Below, one piece after another: positions 1 to 6,137 of a DNA stretch of 9,463 nucleotides. Origin of the DNA: JBFHRB01 sp041591915 (GTDB lineage: Bacteria > Actinomycetota > Nitriliruptoria > Nitriliruptorales > Nitriliruptoraceae); assembly GCA_041591915.1 (NCBI GenBank), contig JBFHRB010000128.1, positions 1-9,463 of the forward strand, in the 5' to 3' direction. The position numbers were made by a program, and so were the translations under genes. Below the pieces are notes generated by a model. That model worked only from the letters and a program-made list of their open reading frames with translations, did no database searches and was not told the origin of the DNA. Each line of letters begins with the position of its first letter. Position 1 is the first letter of the stretch.

Positions 1-1
1 G

Positions 2-154
2 GTCGCGTTCAACGAGGAGGTGGCCCAGGTCTGGCTGAGTGGTGAGCCGATCGGGCGCGACGAGCTCCTCGAGCTGATGGCGAACTCGCTCGCGGCGCTC
101 GCGTTCGCCGCGGGCATCGACGCCGACGGCGTCGCGGCGGCCGTCAGCGCCTGA
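2..154 (+). CDS. C-terminal fragment, possible TetR-type regulator
   Basis: This is the last 50 codons of a gene that starts before the window; the frame opens at base 2 and ends at TGA 152-154. The visible protein is mostly helical and Ala/Leu-rich, with the stretches EEVAQVWLSGEPIGRDELLE and LMANSLAALAFAAGIDADG. A W-L-x-G segment, then a charged helix (RDELLEL), then a small hydrophobic helix resembles the ligand-binding end of TetR/AcrR regulators. The DNA-binding domain is outside the window, so the family call is an inference from the tail only; another helical protein is quite possible. A perfect palindrome lies 79 bases downstream, before the next gene, and would be a natural operator if this is a regulator. 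Confidence 0.5.
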   Translation, partial: VAFNEEVAQVWLSGEPIGRDELLELMANSLAALAFAAGIDADGVAAAVSA

Positions 155-232
155 CCTCGCCCTGCCACGACCTCGCCGGCTCCATGTCGCCCGACGGGGA
201 GGAGATCGGCCGCGGCGCGTCGAAGAACGGGG

Positions 233-246
233 GGATACCGGTATCC
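233..246. promoter_or_regulatory. Perfect 14-bp palindrome, candidate operator
   Basis: GGATACCGGTATCC reads identically on both strands. It ends 12 bases before the ribosome binding site and 22 bases before the GTG start of the secreted propeller gene. Flanking GGGGAT (231-236) and ATCCCC (251-256) give a second, overlapping symmetry. The position fits an operator or the core of a promoter (it contains TACCGG and TATCCA). No regulator binding is shown by the sequence itself. Confidence 0.45.
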
Positions 247-258
247 ATCGATCCCCTT

Positions 259-262
259 GGAG
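259..262 (+). promoter_or_regulatory. Ribosome binding site deciding the GTG 269 start
   Basis: GGAG lies six bases before GTG 269. The earlier in-frame TTG at 257 would place this GGAG inside the coding region and has no comparable site before it, so GTG 269 is the preferred start. Confidence 0.6.
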
Positions 263-268
263 CACAAC

Positions 269-1801
269 GTGCGCGCGCGACTGCAACGTCTGGGCGTCCT
301 CCTCGCCATCGTCCTGGCCCTGCCCGGGATGCTCGCGATGACCTATCCCGAGCAGGCCATGAAGCCCGGCGACGGCGACCTGTACAACTTCGAGCACGTC
401 TACAACTTCAACTTCAACTCGCGCGTCGGTCCGCCGGCCGACGACAACCAGGGCACGGACCTGGTGTTCTTCTCCAACCCCGCGGACGTGGACATCGACG
501 GCGACGGCGACGTCGACGCGGATGACGTCCGCGACTACGCGGTGGTCGGCGACCACGGCCACGGCGCGTGGATCTTCGACATCACCGACGGTGACAACGT
601 CGAGCAGGTCGGCCGGATCCGCTGTGCGCAGCCCCGCTCCGACCCTGGCGTCCAGCAGTACGTCGACGGTGACGGCGTGCTCCGCACGATCGTGTCGCTG
701 AGCAACCACGGCTCGCCGTGCAAGGAGTCGGGCCCGGCCTTCGGCGCTGGCGTCGGCGGTGCAGCCCTCTTCGACGTGACCGACCCCGCGAACCCGACTG
801 GCCTCGTCGGCCTGCGCATGAACGGCGTCCACAACTTCGTCTTCCACCCCACCGAGCTCATCGGCTACTCGTGGACCGGCGCCCTGACCAACCCGATCGA
901 CGAGATCCCGATGGTGGACCTGCGCGGCTACCTCCTCGGGGGCGACGCCAAGCCGGAGTTCACGACGATCCGCGTCAACGGCGGTCCGCACGACGGCGAG
1001 TTCAACGCTGAGGGCGACCGTCTCTACGTCGCGCAGCAGCACAACTACGCCATCTACGACACCACCGACCCGCTCGACCCCCAGCTGATCTCGCTGACCG
1101 GCGTGGCTGGTGACACTCGTGCACCGGGCGCCACGGCGAACCCCGGCACCTACGCCCACGGCGTGTGGCCGTCGCACGACGGCGAGGTCATGATCACCAA
1201 CAACGAGTCGCTCGCGCTCGGCGGGTTCTTCGTCGGTGGCTCGGGCGTCTGCCCGGGTGAGGGCCTCGGTTTCTACCTCATCGGTGGCGAGCTCGAGGCG
1301 GCGCCGGTCGGTCCGGTCGGCTACTTCGCGCCGCCGGTCGTCGGCAAGACGGACAAGCGTGCCTGCACCTCCCACTTCGGGACGGTGTCGCAGCACACCC
1401 GCGTCATGACGGTCGGCTGGTACATCGCCGGCTCGCGCGTCGTCGACTTCTCCGACCCGTACCTGCCCCGAGAGATCGGCGCGGCCGTCATGCCCAACGA
1501 CGCGGACAACCCCTGGAACTACGGCTCCGAGGTCTGGGCCGCCAAGACGTACAAGGACGGCTACATGTACGTCGGCGACATGCGTCGCGGCTTCGACGTC
1601 TTCAAGTGGACCGGCAACCCCGACTGCCCGGCACCGTGGCAGGACGGCTGGACGCCGGACTGCGAGGAGGGCCGGACGATGGCCGACACGCCGCTGCCGC
1701 GCGCGCGTGAGGAGGACGGCGACGTCGTCATCACCGGCACCTTCTCCTGCCGCCTGATCATCCAGGAGCAGGCCGCCGTCGCCGCGACCGCGGCCCTGTA
1801 G
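269..1801 (+). CDS. Secreted LVIVD-type beta-propeller protein with an EF-hand-like loop
   Basis: This is a 510-residue exported protein of unknown function. The N-terminus is a classic signal peptide: RARLQR, then a hydrophobic core LGVLLAIVLALPGMLAM. The mature part carries repeated units of the form hydrophobic-hydrophobic-D-x-(T/S)-D-P-x-x-P: GAWIFDITDG (~99), GAALFDVTDPANP (~164), NYAIYDTTDPLDP (~259), SRVVDFSDPYLP (~389) and a degenerate last unit near 432. These match LVIVD-repeat beta-propellers. Residues 75-86 form a textbook EF-hand-like calcium loop. Histidines cluster in VHNFVFHP, GGPHDGEFN, YAHGVWPSHDG and CTSHFGTV, and seven cysteines suggest disulfides. The tail after residue 450 is outside the repeats and ends in a hydrophobic AAVAATAAL. 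The gene appears to stand alone after a palindromic leader. Family and export are well supported; any ligand or enzymatic role is unknown. Confidence 0.85.
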   Translation: MRARLQRLGVLLAIVLALPGMLAMTYPEQAMKPGDGDLYNFEHVYNFNFNSRVGPPADDNQGTDLVFFSNPADVDIDGDGDVDADDVRDYAVVGDHGHGAWIFDITDGDNVEQVGRIRCAQPRSDPGVQQYVDGDGVLRTIVSLSNHGSPCKESGPAFGAGVGGAALFDVTDPANPTGLVGLRMNGVHNFVFHPTELIGYSWTGALTNPIDEIPMVDLRGYLLGGDAKPEFTTIRVNGGPHDGEFNAEGDRLYVAQQHNYAIYDTTDPLDPQLISLTGVAGDTRAPGATANPGTYAHGVWPSHDGEVMITNNESLALGGFFVGGSGVCPGEGLGFYLIGGELEAAPVGPVGYFAPPVVGKTDKRACTSHFGTVSQHTRVMTVGWYIAGSRVVDFSDPYLPREIGAAVMPNDADNPWNYGSEVWAAKTYKDGYMYVGDMRRGFDVFKWTGNPDCPAPWQDGWTPDCEEGRTMADTPLPRAREEDGDVVITGTFSCRLIIQEQAAVAATAAL

Positions 1802-1820
1802 GACCGGGCGCAGCACCCGT

Positions 1821-1882
1821 AGCAACGCCACGGGGGCCGGTACCGTCAGCCACGTGCTCGACGCGTACCGGCCCCCGTTGCT
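1821..1882. repeat. Long inverted repeat around the hydrolase start codon
   Basis: Perfect 13-bp arms CGGGGGCCGGTAC (1831-1843) and GTACCGGCCCCCG (1865-1877) are extended outward by AGCAA/TTGCT (1821-1825 and 1878-1882, with a five-base bulge). They are extended inward by CGTC/GACG and AGC/GCT with single-base bulges, leaving the loop CACGT (1851-1855). The GTG start 1854-1856 lies at the centre. There is no T-run. It could end transcription from the propeller gene, act as an operator, or control translation of the hydrolase. Half of it lies in hydrolase codons. Confidence 0.7.
1841..1846 (+). promoter_or_regulatory. Putative -10 box for a leaderless hydrolase transcript
   Basis: TACCGT ends seven bases before GTG 1854, and no Shine-Dalgarno sequence precedes this start. 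In actinobacteria a TAnnnT box about seven bases before a start codon typically marks a leaderless mRNA. No good -35 element is visible, and the box sits in the left arm of the inverted repeat. Confidence 0.45.
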
Positions 1883-2810
1883 GTTGCGTCACGGCGACCT
1901 CCACACGGTGGCCGTGTCGCAGCTCCGTCGACCGCAGCCACCGCCCTTCTGGCGCGAGCGGATCGACACGCCGGACGACGACTTCCTCGACATCGACTGG
2001 GTGCGGACCGGCAACCGCCGGGTCGCCATCCTCAGCCACGGGCTCGAGGGCTCGAGCCAGCGGCCGTACGTGGTCGGCATGGCCCGGGCACTGCACCGCC
2101 ACGGCTGGGACATCTGCGCCTGGAACTTCCGCAGCTGCTCGGGCGAGATCAACCGCACGCGGCGCATGTACCACTCGGGGGAGTGGACCGACCTCGACCT
2201 CGTCGTCCGCCACGCGGTCGAGTGGGGCTACGACGAGGTGGTGCTCGTCGGGTTCTCGCTCGGCGCGAACGTCTCGATCGTGTACGCCGGTCAGACCGAG
2301 GTCGAGCGGCCGCCCGAGCTCTCCGCGGTCATCGCGTTCTCGCTCTCGCGCGACCTCGGAATCTCCAACCGCTACCTGTCGCGGCGCCGGAACTGGGTCT
2401 ACATGAAGAGCTTCCTGGACTCGCTCCACGAGAAGCTCAAGGTGAAGGCCCAGCAGTACCCGGGCGAGTTCGACCTCACGGGCTACGAGCGGATACGCAC
2501 GTTCCTCGAGTTCGACCACCGCTACACGGCGCCGACGCACGGTTTCGCGTCAGGCGCCGACTACCACGAGCGCTGCTCGACCAAGCACTTCATCCCCACC
2601 ATCACGGTCCCGACGCTGATCGTGAACGCCGAGGACGATCCGTTCCTGCCGCTGGAGGCGCACCCGTTCGAGGACGCGGCGCGCAACCCCAACGTGACCT
2701 TCGAGCTGACCCGCTACGGCGGGCACGTCGGCTGGTACCGCGAGGGCGAGCACTACCTGTCGGAGCTGCGCGCGATCGACTTCCTGGCTCAGCTGCCGGG
2801 CGGGCTGTAG
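1854..2810 (+). CDS. YheT-type alpha/beta hydrolase
   Basis: This 318-residue alpha/beta hydrolase matches the YheT/COG0429 group in length and motifs. The oxyanion motif SHGLEGSS is at 61-68. The family-typical NFRSCSGEINR is at 91-101, where the usual RGCSG has Ser for Gly, followed by YHSGEWTDL at 106-114. The nucleophile elbow GFSLGAN places Ser135 as the nucleophile. NAEDDPFLP places Asp262 as the likely acid, and GGHVGW supplies His291. There is no signal peptide or membrane segment, so it is probably cytosolic. Family members are predicted esterases or acyl hydrolases, and the substrate here is unknown. The start is GTG 1854, placed by the family N-terminus and the -10-like box; no ribosome binding site is present. 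The 3' end overlaps the end of the convergent GYD gene by 22 bases. Confidence 0.88.
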   Translation: MLDAYRPPLLLRHGDLHTVAVSQLRRPQPPPFWRERIDTPDDDFLDIDWVRTGNRRVAILSHGLEGSSQRPYVVGMARALHRHGWDICAWNFRSCSGEINRTRRMYHSGEWTDLDLVVRHAVEWGYDEVVLVGFSLGANVSIVYAGQTEVERPPELSAVIAFSLSRDLGISNRYLSRRRNWVYMKSFLDSLHEKLKVKAQQYPGEFDLTGYERIRTFLEFDHRYTAPTHGFASGADYHERCSTKHFIPTITVPTLIVNAEDDPFLPLEAHPFEDAARNPNVTFELTRYGGHVGWYREGEHYLSELRAIDFLAQLPGGL

Positions 2811-3106
2811 CTCAGCTCACGCGTCGTCGCCGCGTCGACCTGGCTCGGCTCGAGCAGCACGATGGTGCGTGCCGTCACGGCGCCCGTCTGCCCGACGCGC
2901 AGTGCCGCTGCGGTCGCCGCCTCGACGTCCGGTAGGTCGACGGTCACGTAGGCATCAACGTCGCCGAAGGCGAAGTACAGGCTCTCGAGATGGCCGCCGA
3001 GGCTCTCCATGAGCTGCGCTGCTGCCTTCTGTCGTCCGGTGCCGCCGTCCTTGATGACGCCCTCGAGGCCGTCGCGGGTGTAGTTGACCTGGAACAGGAA
3101 CTTCAT
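2789..3106 (-). CDS. GYD-domain protein
   Basis: This 105-residue cytosolic protein of the GYD family (small ferredoxin-like alpha/beta proteins of unknown role) begins with the typical MKFLFQVNYTRDGLEGVIKD. It then has RQKAAAQLMESLGGHLESLYFAFGDVDAYV, read across residues 25-54. The signature G-x-Y-D appears here as GDVDAY (48-53), so the tyrosine that names the family is replaced by valine. The chosen ATG at 3106 is preceded by GGGGAG nine bases upstream on this strand and begins exactly at the family start. A longer frame from GTG 3175 would add 23 residues that do not look like the family. It lies 90 bases downstream of the dehydrogenase on the same strand, and its last 22 bases overlap the end of the convergent hydrolase. 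A TTGACA element in the 90-base gap suggests it may have its own promoter. Confidence 0.82.
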   Translation of the reverse strand: MKFLFQVNYTRDGLEGVIKDGGTGRQKAAAQLMESLGGHLESLYFAFGDVDAYVTVDLPDVEAATAAALRVGQTGAVTARTIVLLEPSQVDAATTRELSYSPPGS

Positions 3107-3135
3107 CGTGCGGTTCTCCCCGACACCACGCCGCG

Positions 3136-3165
3136 ACGTTCCGCCCAGGAGGACGTCGCTGTCAA
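3136..3165 (-). promoter_or_regulatory. Possible promoter for the GYD gene
   Basis: On the minus strand a perfect TTGACA (3165 to 3160) is followed after 18 bases by GAACGT (3141 to 3136), which keeps only the A and final T of TAnnnT. This would give a leader of about 20 bases containing the GGGGAG site. The -35 element is good but the -10 is weak. Confidence 0.3.
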
Positions 3166-3196
3166 GGCTGCTCACGCTCGGCGGCCGTGCAGCGCC

Positions 3197-4084
3197 TCAG
3201 CGTCCCGCCTCGAGGCCGGCGAGGCGCTCGATCACCTTCGCGAGCGCGTGGTTGCCCTCGCCGCCCAGCCCGTCGCGCTGCAACGTCCGGTAGAGCTGGT
3301 GGACGAGCGCGGTCCCGAGCACGGGCGCGCCCACGTCGTCGGCGGCCTCCAGCACGAGGCGCAGGTCCTTCTGCTGCAGGTCGATCGTGAACCCGGGACG
3401 CCAGTCACGGTCGATGACCTGTGGCCCGCGGTTGCCGAGCATCCACGAGCCGGCGGCCCCGCCCGACACGGCGGCGAGCACCGCATCGAGGTCGAGGCCC
3501 TGCGCCTTCGCGAAGACGAGTGCCTCGGAAACGCCGAGCATCGTGACCACCACGAGGATCTGGTTGACGAGCTTGGTCGCCTGCCCGGCACCCGCCGGAC
3601 CGACGTGCGTCACCGACGCACAGAACGCGTCGAGCACCGGCCTGGCCCGAGCGACGTCCTCGTCACTGCCGCCGACCATGGCCGACAGGGTCCCGTTCGC
3701 GGCGCCCTCCGACCCGCCGCTCACGGGGGCGTCGACGGCGCCGATCCCGCGACCACCGAGCTCTCCGGCGAGGTGGCGCGCGGTGCCGGGCGCGATGGTC
3801 GAGCAGTCGATGACCAGCTGGCCCGGCCGCGCGCCGTCCAGGATCCCGCGGTCGCCCGTGACGACCTCGAGGACGTCCGGGGTGTCGCTGACGCAGACCA
3901 CCACGATCCCGCACCGTTGGGCCAGCTCGGCCGGGGACCCGGCCACCTCCGCCCCCGCCTCCGCGAGCGGCGCGGCCTTCGCGGGCGTCCGGTTCCACAC
4001 CGTGACCTCGAAGCCCGCCCGCAGCAGATTGGCGGCCATGCCGCCACCCATGATCCCGAGCCCGACGACGCCGACGCGTTCCAC
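3197..4084 (-). CDS. NAD(P)-dependent beta-hydroxyacid dehydrogenase, tartronate-semialdehyde-reductase-like
   Basis: This 295-residue full-length member of the 3-hydroxyisobutyrate dehydrogenase family should act in the cytosol, interconverting a 3-hydroxy acid and its semialdehyde with NAD(P). The Rossmann nucleotide loop GLGIMGGGMA spans 8-17, and the cofactor-contact strand ends in WNRTPAK (30-36), where Asn-Arg may favour NADPH. The substrate-binding motif DAPVSGGSEGAANGTLSAMV is at 118-137. The catalytic region GAGQATKLVNQ gives Lys171 as the catalytic lysine. K-x-x-N-Q followed by SEAL is closer to tartronate semialdehyde reductases (GarR/GlxR) than to classical 3-hydroxyisobutyrate dehydrogenases, which have K-x-x-x-N. 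The all-helical C-terminal domain is complete. The GTG start at 4084 begins just before the first beta strand, with a weak purine-rich site upstream. No glyoxylate carboligase or glycerate kinase gene is beside it, so the substrate stays open. Confidence 0.88.
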   Translation of the reverse strand: MERVGVVGLGIMGGGMAANLLRAGFEVTVWNRTPAKAAPLAEAGAEVAGSPAELAQRCGIVVVCVSDTPDVLEVVTGDRGILDGARPGQLVIDCSTIAPGTARHLAGELGGRGIGAVDAPVSGGSEGAANGTLSAMVGGSDEDVARARPVLDAFCASVTHVGPAGAGQATKLVNQILVVVTMLGVSEALVFAKAQGLDLDAVLAAVSGGAAGSWMLGNRGPQVIDRDWRPGFTIDLQQKDLRLVLEAADDVGAPVLGTALVHQLYRTLQRDGLGGEGNHALAKVIERLAGLEAGR

Positions 4085-4113
4085 GTTCCGTCCCGTCCTG
4101 TGGTGAACGTCGG

Positions 4114-4119
4114 AGCCTA
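4114..4119 (-). promoter_or_regulatory. Putative -10 box for the dehydrogenase
   Basis: TAGGCT on the minus strand (4119 to 4114) fits TAnnnT and lies 29 bases before the GTG 4084 start, giving a leader of about 23 bases. No clear -35 element was found. Confidence 0.35.
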
Positions 4120-4237
4120 CGCTTCCGCTCGCTCGTGGCCGCGGCGAGGGCGCCTCCGAGGGACGCCTCGTCGACGCGGGCCACCATGCCCGTCAGCCCC
4201 ACCCCGACCTCCCCTGTCGCCGTGACGTGCCCGGTCG

Positions 4238-4243
4238 TAGCGT
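4238..4243 (+). promoter_or_regulatory. Putative -10 box for the double VOC gene
   Basis: TAGCGT fits TAnnnT and ends 32 bases before ATG 4276. The expected leader of about 25 bases carries the GGAGG at 4265-4269. The -35 region (TGTCGC near 4215) matches poorly. Confidence 0.35.
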
Positions 4244-4275
4244 GCCAGAGCACCCGCGAGGAGTGGAGGTTCGCC

Positions 4276-5064
4276 ATGCCCAGGTTCGTGAACGGCCAGG
4301 TCTGTTGGATCGAGTTGATGACGCCCGACGTCGATCGGGCCGTGGACTTCTACGGGAAGCTCCTCGGCTGGGAGCACTCACTCGACGACCGTGACTACGG
4401 CATGCTCCGGCTCGACGGCCAGACCGTCGCCGGGATCCAGCAACAGCTGCCTGAGCAGGCCGCCGCAGGCATCCCGCCGAGCTGGATCGTGTACCACCGC
4501 GCCGACGATGTCGTGGCCACGTGCGAGGCGATCACCGCCAACGGCGGCGTCGTCCATGTGCCGCCCACGCCGGTCGGGGACGGGTCGTTCGCGGTCGTCG
4601 CCGACCCGACGGGCGCGATGTTCGCCCTCTGGGACGGGCCCGGGTTCCAGTCCATGTGGGAGGTCGGCACCTTCAGCTGGGCCGAGGCCACCTCGCGTGA
4701 CCCGTCCACCGCCCGCGACTTCTACCCCGCCGTGTTCGACGGGATCACGGCCGTGGAGGCGCCGATGGAGGACGACGCTCCGTACACCATGATGGTCGGT
4801 GACGGCGATGGCCTGTTCGGCCTGATGCGCATGGACGAGAACTGGCCGGCGGACGTACCCGCGCACTGGATGCTGTACCTCAACGTCGACGGCACCGATG
4901 AGGCGTGCGAGCTCATCACCGCGTCCGGAGGCCACGTGGTCGTCCCCCCGATGGACGTGCCGCCCGGGCGCTTCGCGACGGTCATGGACCCCACGGGCGC
5001 GATGTTCTCGATCATCACCATGAACCCCGACTATGACGCGCTCGCCGAGATGCGCGAGGGCTGA
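4276..5064 (+). CDS. Two-domain VOC (glyoxalase-like) protein, Cfp30B-like
   Basis: This 262-residue protein is made of two vicinal-oxygen-chelate domains, about 7-119 and 130-248. Each opens with a W-x-E/A strand (CWIELMTPDVDRAVDFYGKL; FSWAEATSRDPSTARDFYPA). Each closes with ADPTGAMFALWD or MDPTGAMFSIIT. Length and layout match the actinobacterial group that includes the mycobacterial antigen Cfp30B (Rv0577). VOC proteins may be lyases, dioxygenases, resistance proteins or binding proteins. Glu13 could be a metal ligand, but the matching positions of domain 2 look less conserved, so metal-dependent catalysis is not assured. ATG 4276 is preceded by GGAGG at 4265-4269 with six bases of spacing, which decides the start; an upstream in-frame extension is rejected. 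No signal peptide is seen. It diverges from the dehydrogenase across a 191-base region. Confidence 0.88.
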   Translation: MPRFVNGQVCWIELMTPDVDRAVDFYGKLLGWEHSLDDRDYGMLRLDGQTVAGIQQQLPEQAAAGIPPSWIVYHRADDVVATCEAITANGGVVHVPPTPVGDGSFAVVADPTGAMFALWDGPGFQSMWEVGTFSWAEATSRDPSTARDFYPAVFDGITAVEAPMEDDAPYTMMVGDGDGLFGLMRMDENWPADVPAHWMLYLNVDGTDEACELITASGGHVVVPPMDVPPGRFATVMDPTGAMFSIITMNPDYDALAEMREG

Positions 5065-5116
5065 TCGGCGATCACCACCGAACGGCCGGGAGGAGAGCGG
5101 AACGGGAGGTGCCAGG

Positions 5117-5148
5117 CCTGCGTCGGAAGGGGTGAGGTTGCACGCAGG
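5117..5148. repeat. Short inverted repeat before the GerMN lipoprotein gene
   Basis: CCTGCGT (5117-5123) and ACGCAGG (5142-5148) are perfect 7-bp arms with an 18-base loop, ending 15 bases before ATG 5164. It could be an operator or a leader hairpin, or chance in GC-rich DNA. No convincing -10 box was found in 5065-5163. Confidence 0.25.
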
Positions 5149-5163
5149 AACGGAGGTCGAGCC

Positions 5164-6084
5164 ATGCGGACCCTCACGACAGCCATCGCGCTCTCCCTCT
5201 CCCTCGGCCTGACGGCCTGCGGCAGCGGCGGCGACGGTGCCGCCCCGGACCCGACGCCGAGCCCGACCGTGACGGTCGAACCGACGCCGGACCCGAGCCC
5301 GGAACCGACCGTTGAACCCACGACCGACCCGACCGCCGATCCCACGGGCCCGGCGTCGACGCAGGGCACCGTCGTCTACCTCCTCCACGACGGCGGCGAG
5401 CTCGCGCCGGGCGGGCCGCACCTCGTCCCGGTCTGGATCGCCGGAGACGGCACCATCGAGACGGCGCTCGAGGCCCTCCTCGAAGATGTGCCAGGTGAGC
5501 TTGGCCCGTCGCTGTCCACGTCGGTCCCCGAGGGGACCGAGTTCCTCGGCGTGGAGTTCGTCGAAGGCGTCGCGCGGATCGACGTCTCCGAGGACTTCGA
5601 GGCGGGCAGCGGCACCTTCGGCGAACTCGCGCGCCTGGCCCAGCTCGTGTTCACGGCCACCCGCTTCGGTGGCGTCGACGCCGTGGAGCTCTGGATCGAG
5701 GGCGAGAAGGTGGAGGTCTTCGCATCGCACGGGATGCTCCTCGAGGAGCCGCAGACACGCCTGGACTACCTCGGCTCCGGCCTCGTGCCGAAGGTGTTCG
5801 TGGACACCCCTGCCTGGGGCGAGCCGGTCGGCCCCGAGAGCGTGCTGTCCGGCTGGTCCCGTGACCTGTTCGAGGCGACGTTCGTCTACGAGATCCGCAG
5901 CGAGGTCGATGGCACGAGCGCGGGCGGCCCGGTGACCGCCCTGGGTTCACAGGGTTGGCACACCTTCTCGCAGCTCGTCCAGCCGGGCTTCGCCGGTGAC
6001 GCACTGCTGACCGTCTCCGAGTCCAGTGCCGAGGACGGGTCCATCACGTTCCAGCGCAGCTACCCGATAACCATCGCGAACTGA
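5164..6084 (+). CDS. Lipoprotein with GerMN and Gmad2 domains
   Basis: This 306-residue lipoprotein begins with a signal peptide MRTLTTAIALSLSLGLTACG whose lipobox LTAC makes Cys19 the lipidated residue, so it should sit on the outer face of the membrane. A Pro/Thr/Asp-rich flexible linker follows (28-62). The GerMN domain (~69-187) contains VYLLHDGGELAP, GVARIDVSEDFEAGSGT and FTATRFGGVDAVELWIEG. A Gmad2 immunoglobulin-like domain (~210-303) contains VFVDTPAWGEPV, LFEATFVYEIR and LLTVSESSAEDG. GerMN was named from the spore-germination protein GerM, but GerMN/Gmad2 lipoproteins are common in non-sporulating actinobacteria, where the role is unknown, probably cell-envelope related. ATG 5164 has GGAGG at 5152-5156. 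It is followed by a strong hairpin and probably transcribed alone or with the VOC gene 99 bases upstream. Confidence 0.88.
   Translation: MRTLTTAIALSLSLGLTACGSGGDGAAPDPTPSPTVTVEPTPDPSPEPTVEPTTDPTADPTGPASTQGTVVYLLHDGGELAPGGPHLVPVWIAGDGTIETALEALLEDVPGELGPSLSTSVPEGTEFLGVEFVEGVARIDVSEDFEAGSGTFGELARLAQLVFTATRFGGVDAVELWIEGEKVEVFASHGMLLEEPQTRLDYLGSGLVPKVFVDTPAWGEPVGPESVLSGWSRDLFEATFVYEIRSEVDGTSAGGPVTALGSQGWHTFSQLVQPGFAGDALLTVSESSAEDGSITFQRSYPITIAN
5245..5349 (+). repeat. Low-complexity Pro/Thr linker coding repeat
   Basis: Codons 28-62 of the lipoprotein consist of imperfect repeats of Pro-(Thr/Ser/Asp)-Pro and Glu-Pro-Thr units encoded by recurring GACCC(G/C)ACG-like and GAACCGAC-like stretches. 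It is a wall-spanning or surface spacer between the lipid anchor and the GerMN domain, and may vary in length between strains. Confidence 0.6.
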
Positions 6085-6105
6085 CCGGGCCTCGAGGACG
6101 CGCCA

Positions 6106-6137
6106 AGGGACCCTCACCCACTGGGCCGAGGGTCCCT
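6106..6137 (+). terminator. Hairpin after the GerMN lipoprotein gene
   Basis: AGGGACCCTC (6106-6115) and GAGGGTCCCT (6128-6137) are perfect 10-bp arms with a 12-base loop, 22 bases after the lipoprotein stop. There is no T-run, as is common for high-GC actinobacterial terminators. The right arm runs up to the presumed -35 region of the next gene. Confidence 0.6.

Noticed and set aside
1758..2540. Minus-strand open frame opposite the YheT-type hydrolase
   Set aside because: The composition is a shadow of the hydrolase (Val/Arg/Glu-rich), with no ribosome binding site or recognisable domain.
3107..3175. N-terminal extension of the GYD protein from GTG 3175
   Set aside because: The family starts exactly at MKFLF, which has its own ribosome binding site, and the extension contains a TTGACA-like promoter element.
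2990..4225. Plus-strand open frame of 411 codons
   Set aside because: It is antisense to the dehydrogenase and GYD genes, both of which have clear family motifs and conserved starts.
4135..4275. N-terminal extension of the double VOC protein
   Set aside because: The ATG at 4276 has GGAGG at ideal spacing, and the extension resembles no VOC sequence and covers the divergent promoter region.
5031..5369. Minus-strand Gly/Ser/Val repeat protein
   Set aside because: The repeats are the reverse reading of the Pro/Thr linker codons of the GerMN lipoprotein.
4378..5730. Long minus-strand open frame of 450 codons
   Set aside because: It is antisense to the double VOC and GerMN genes, has Arg/Gly-rich low-complexity composition and no family motif; long antisense frames are common in very GC-rich DNA.
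5164..6084. GerMN/Gmad2 domains as a sign of sporulation
   Set aside because: These domains are widespread in non-sporulating actinobacterial lipoproteins, and no other sporulation gene is present.
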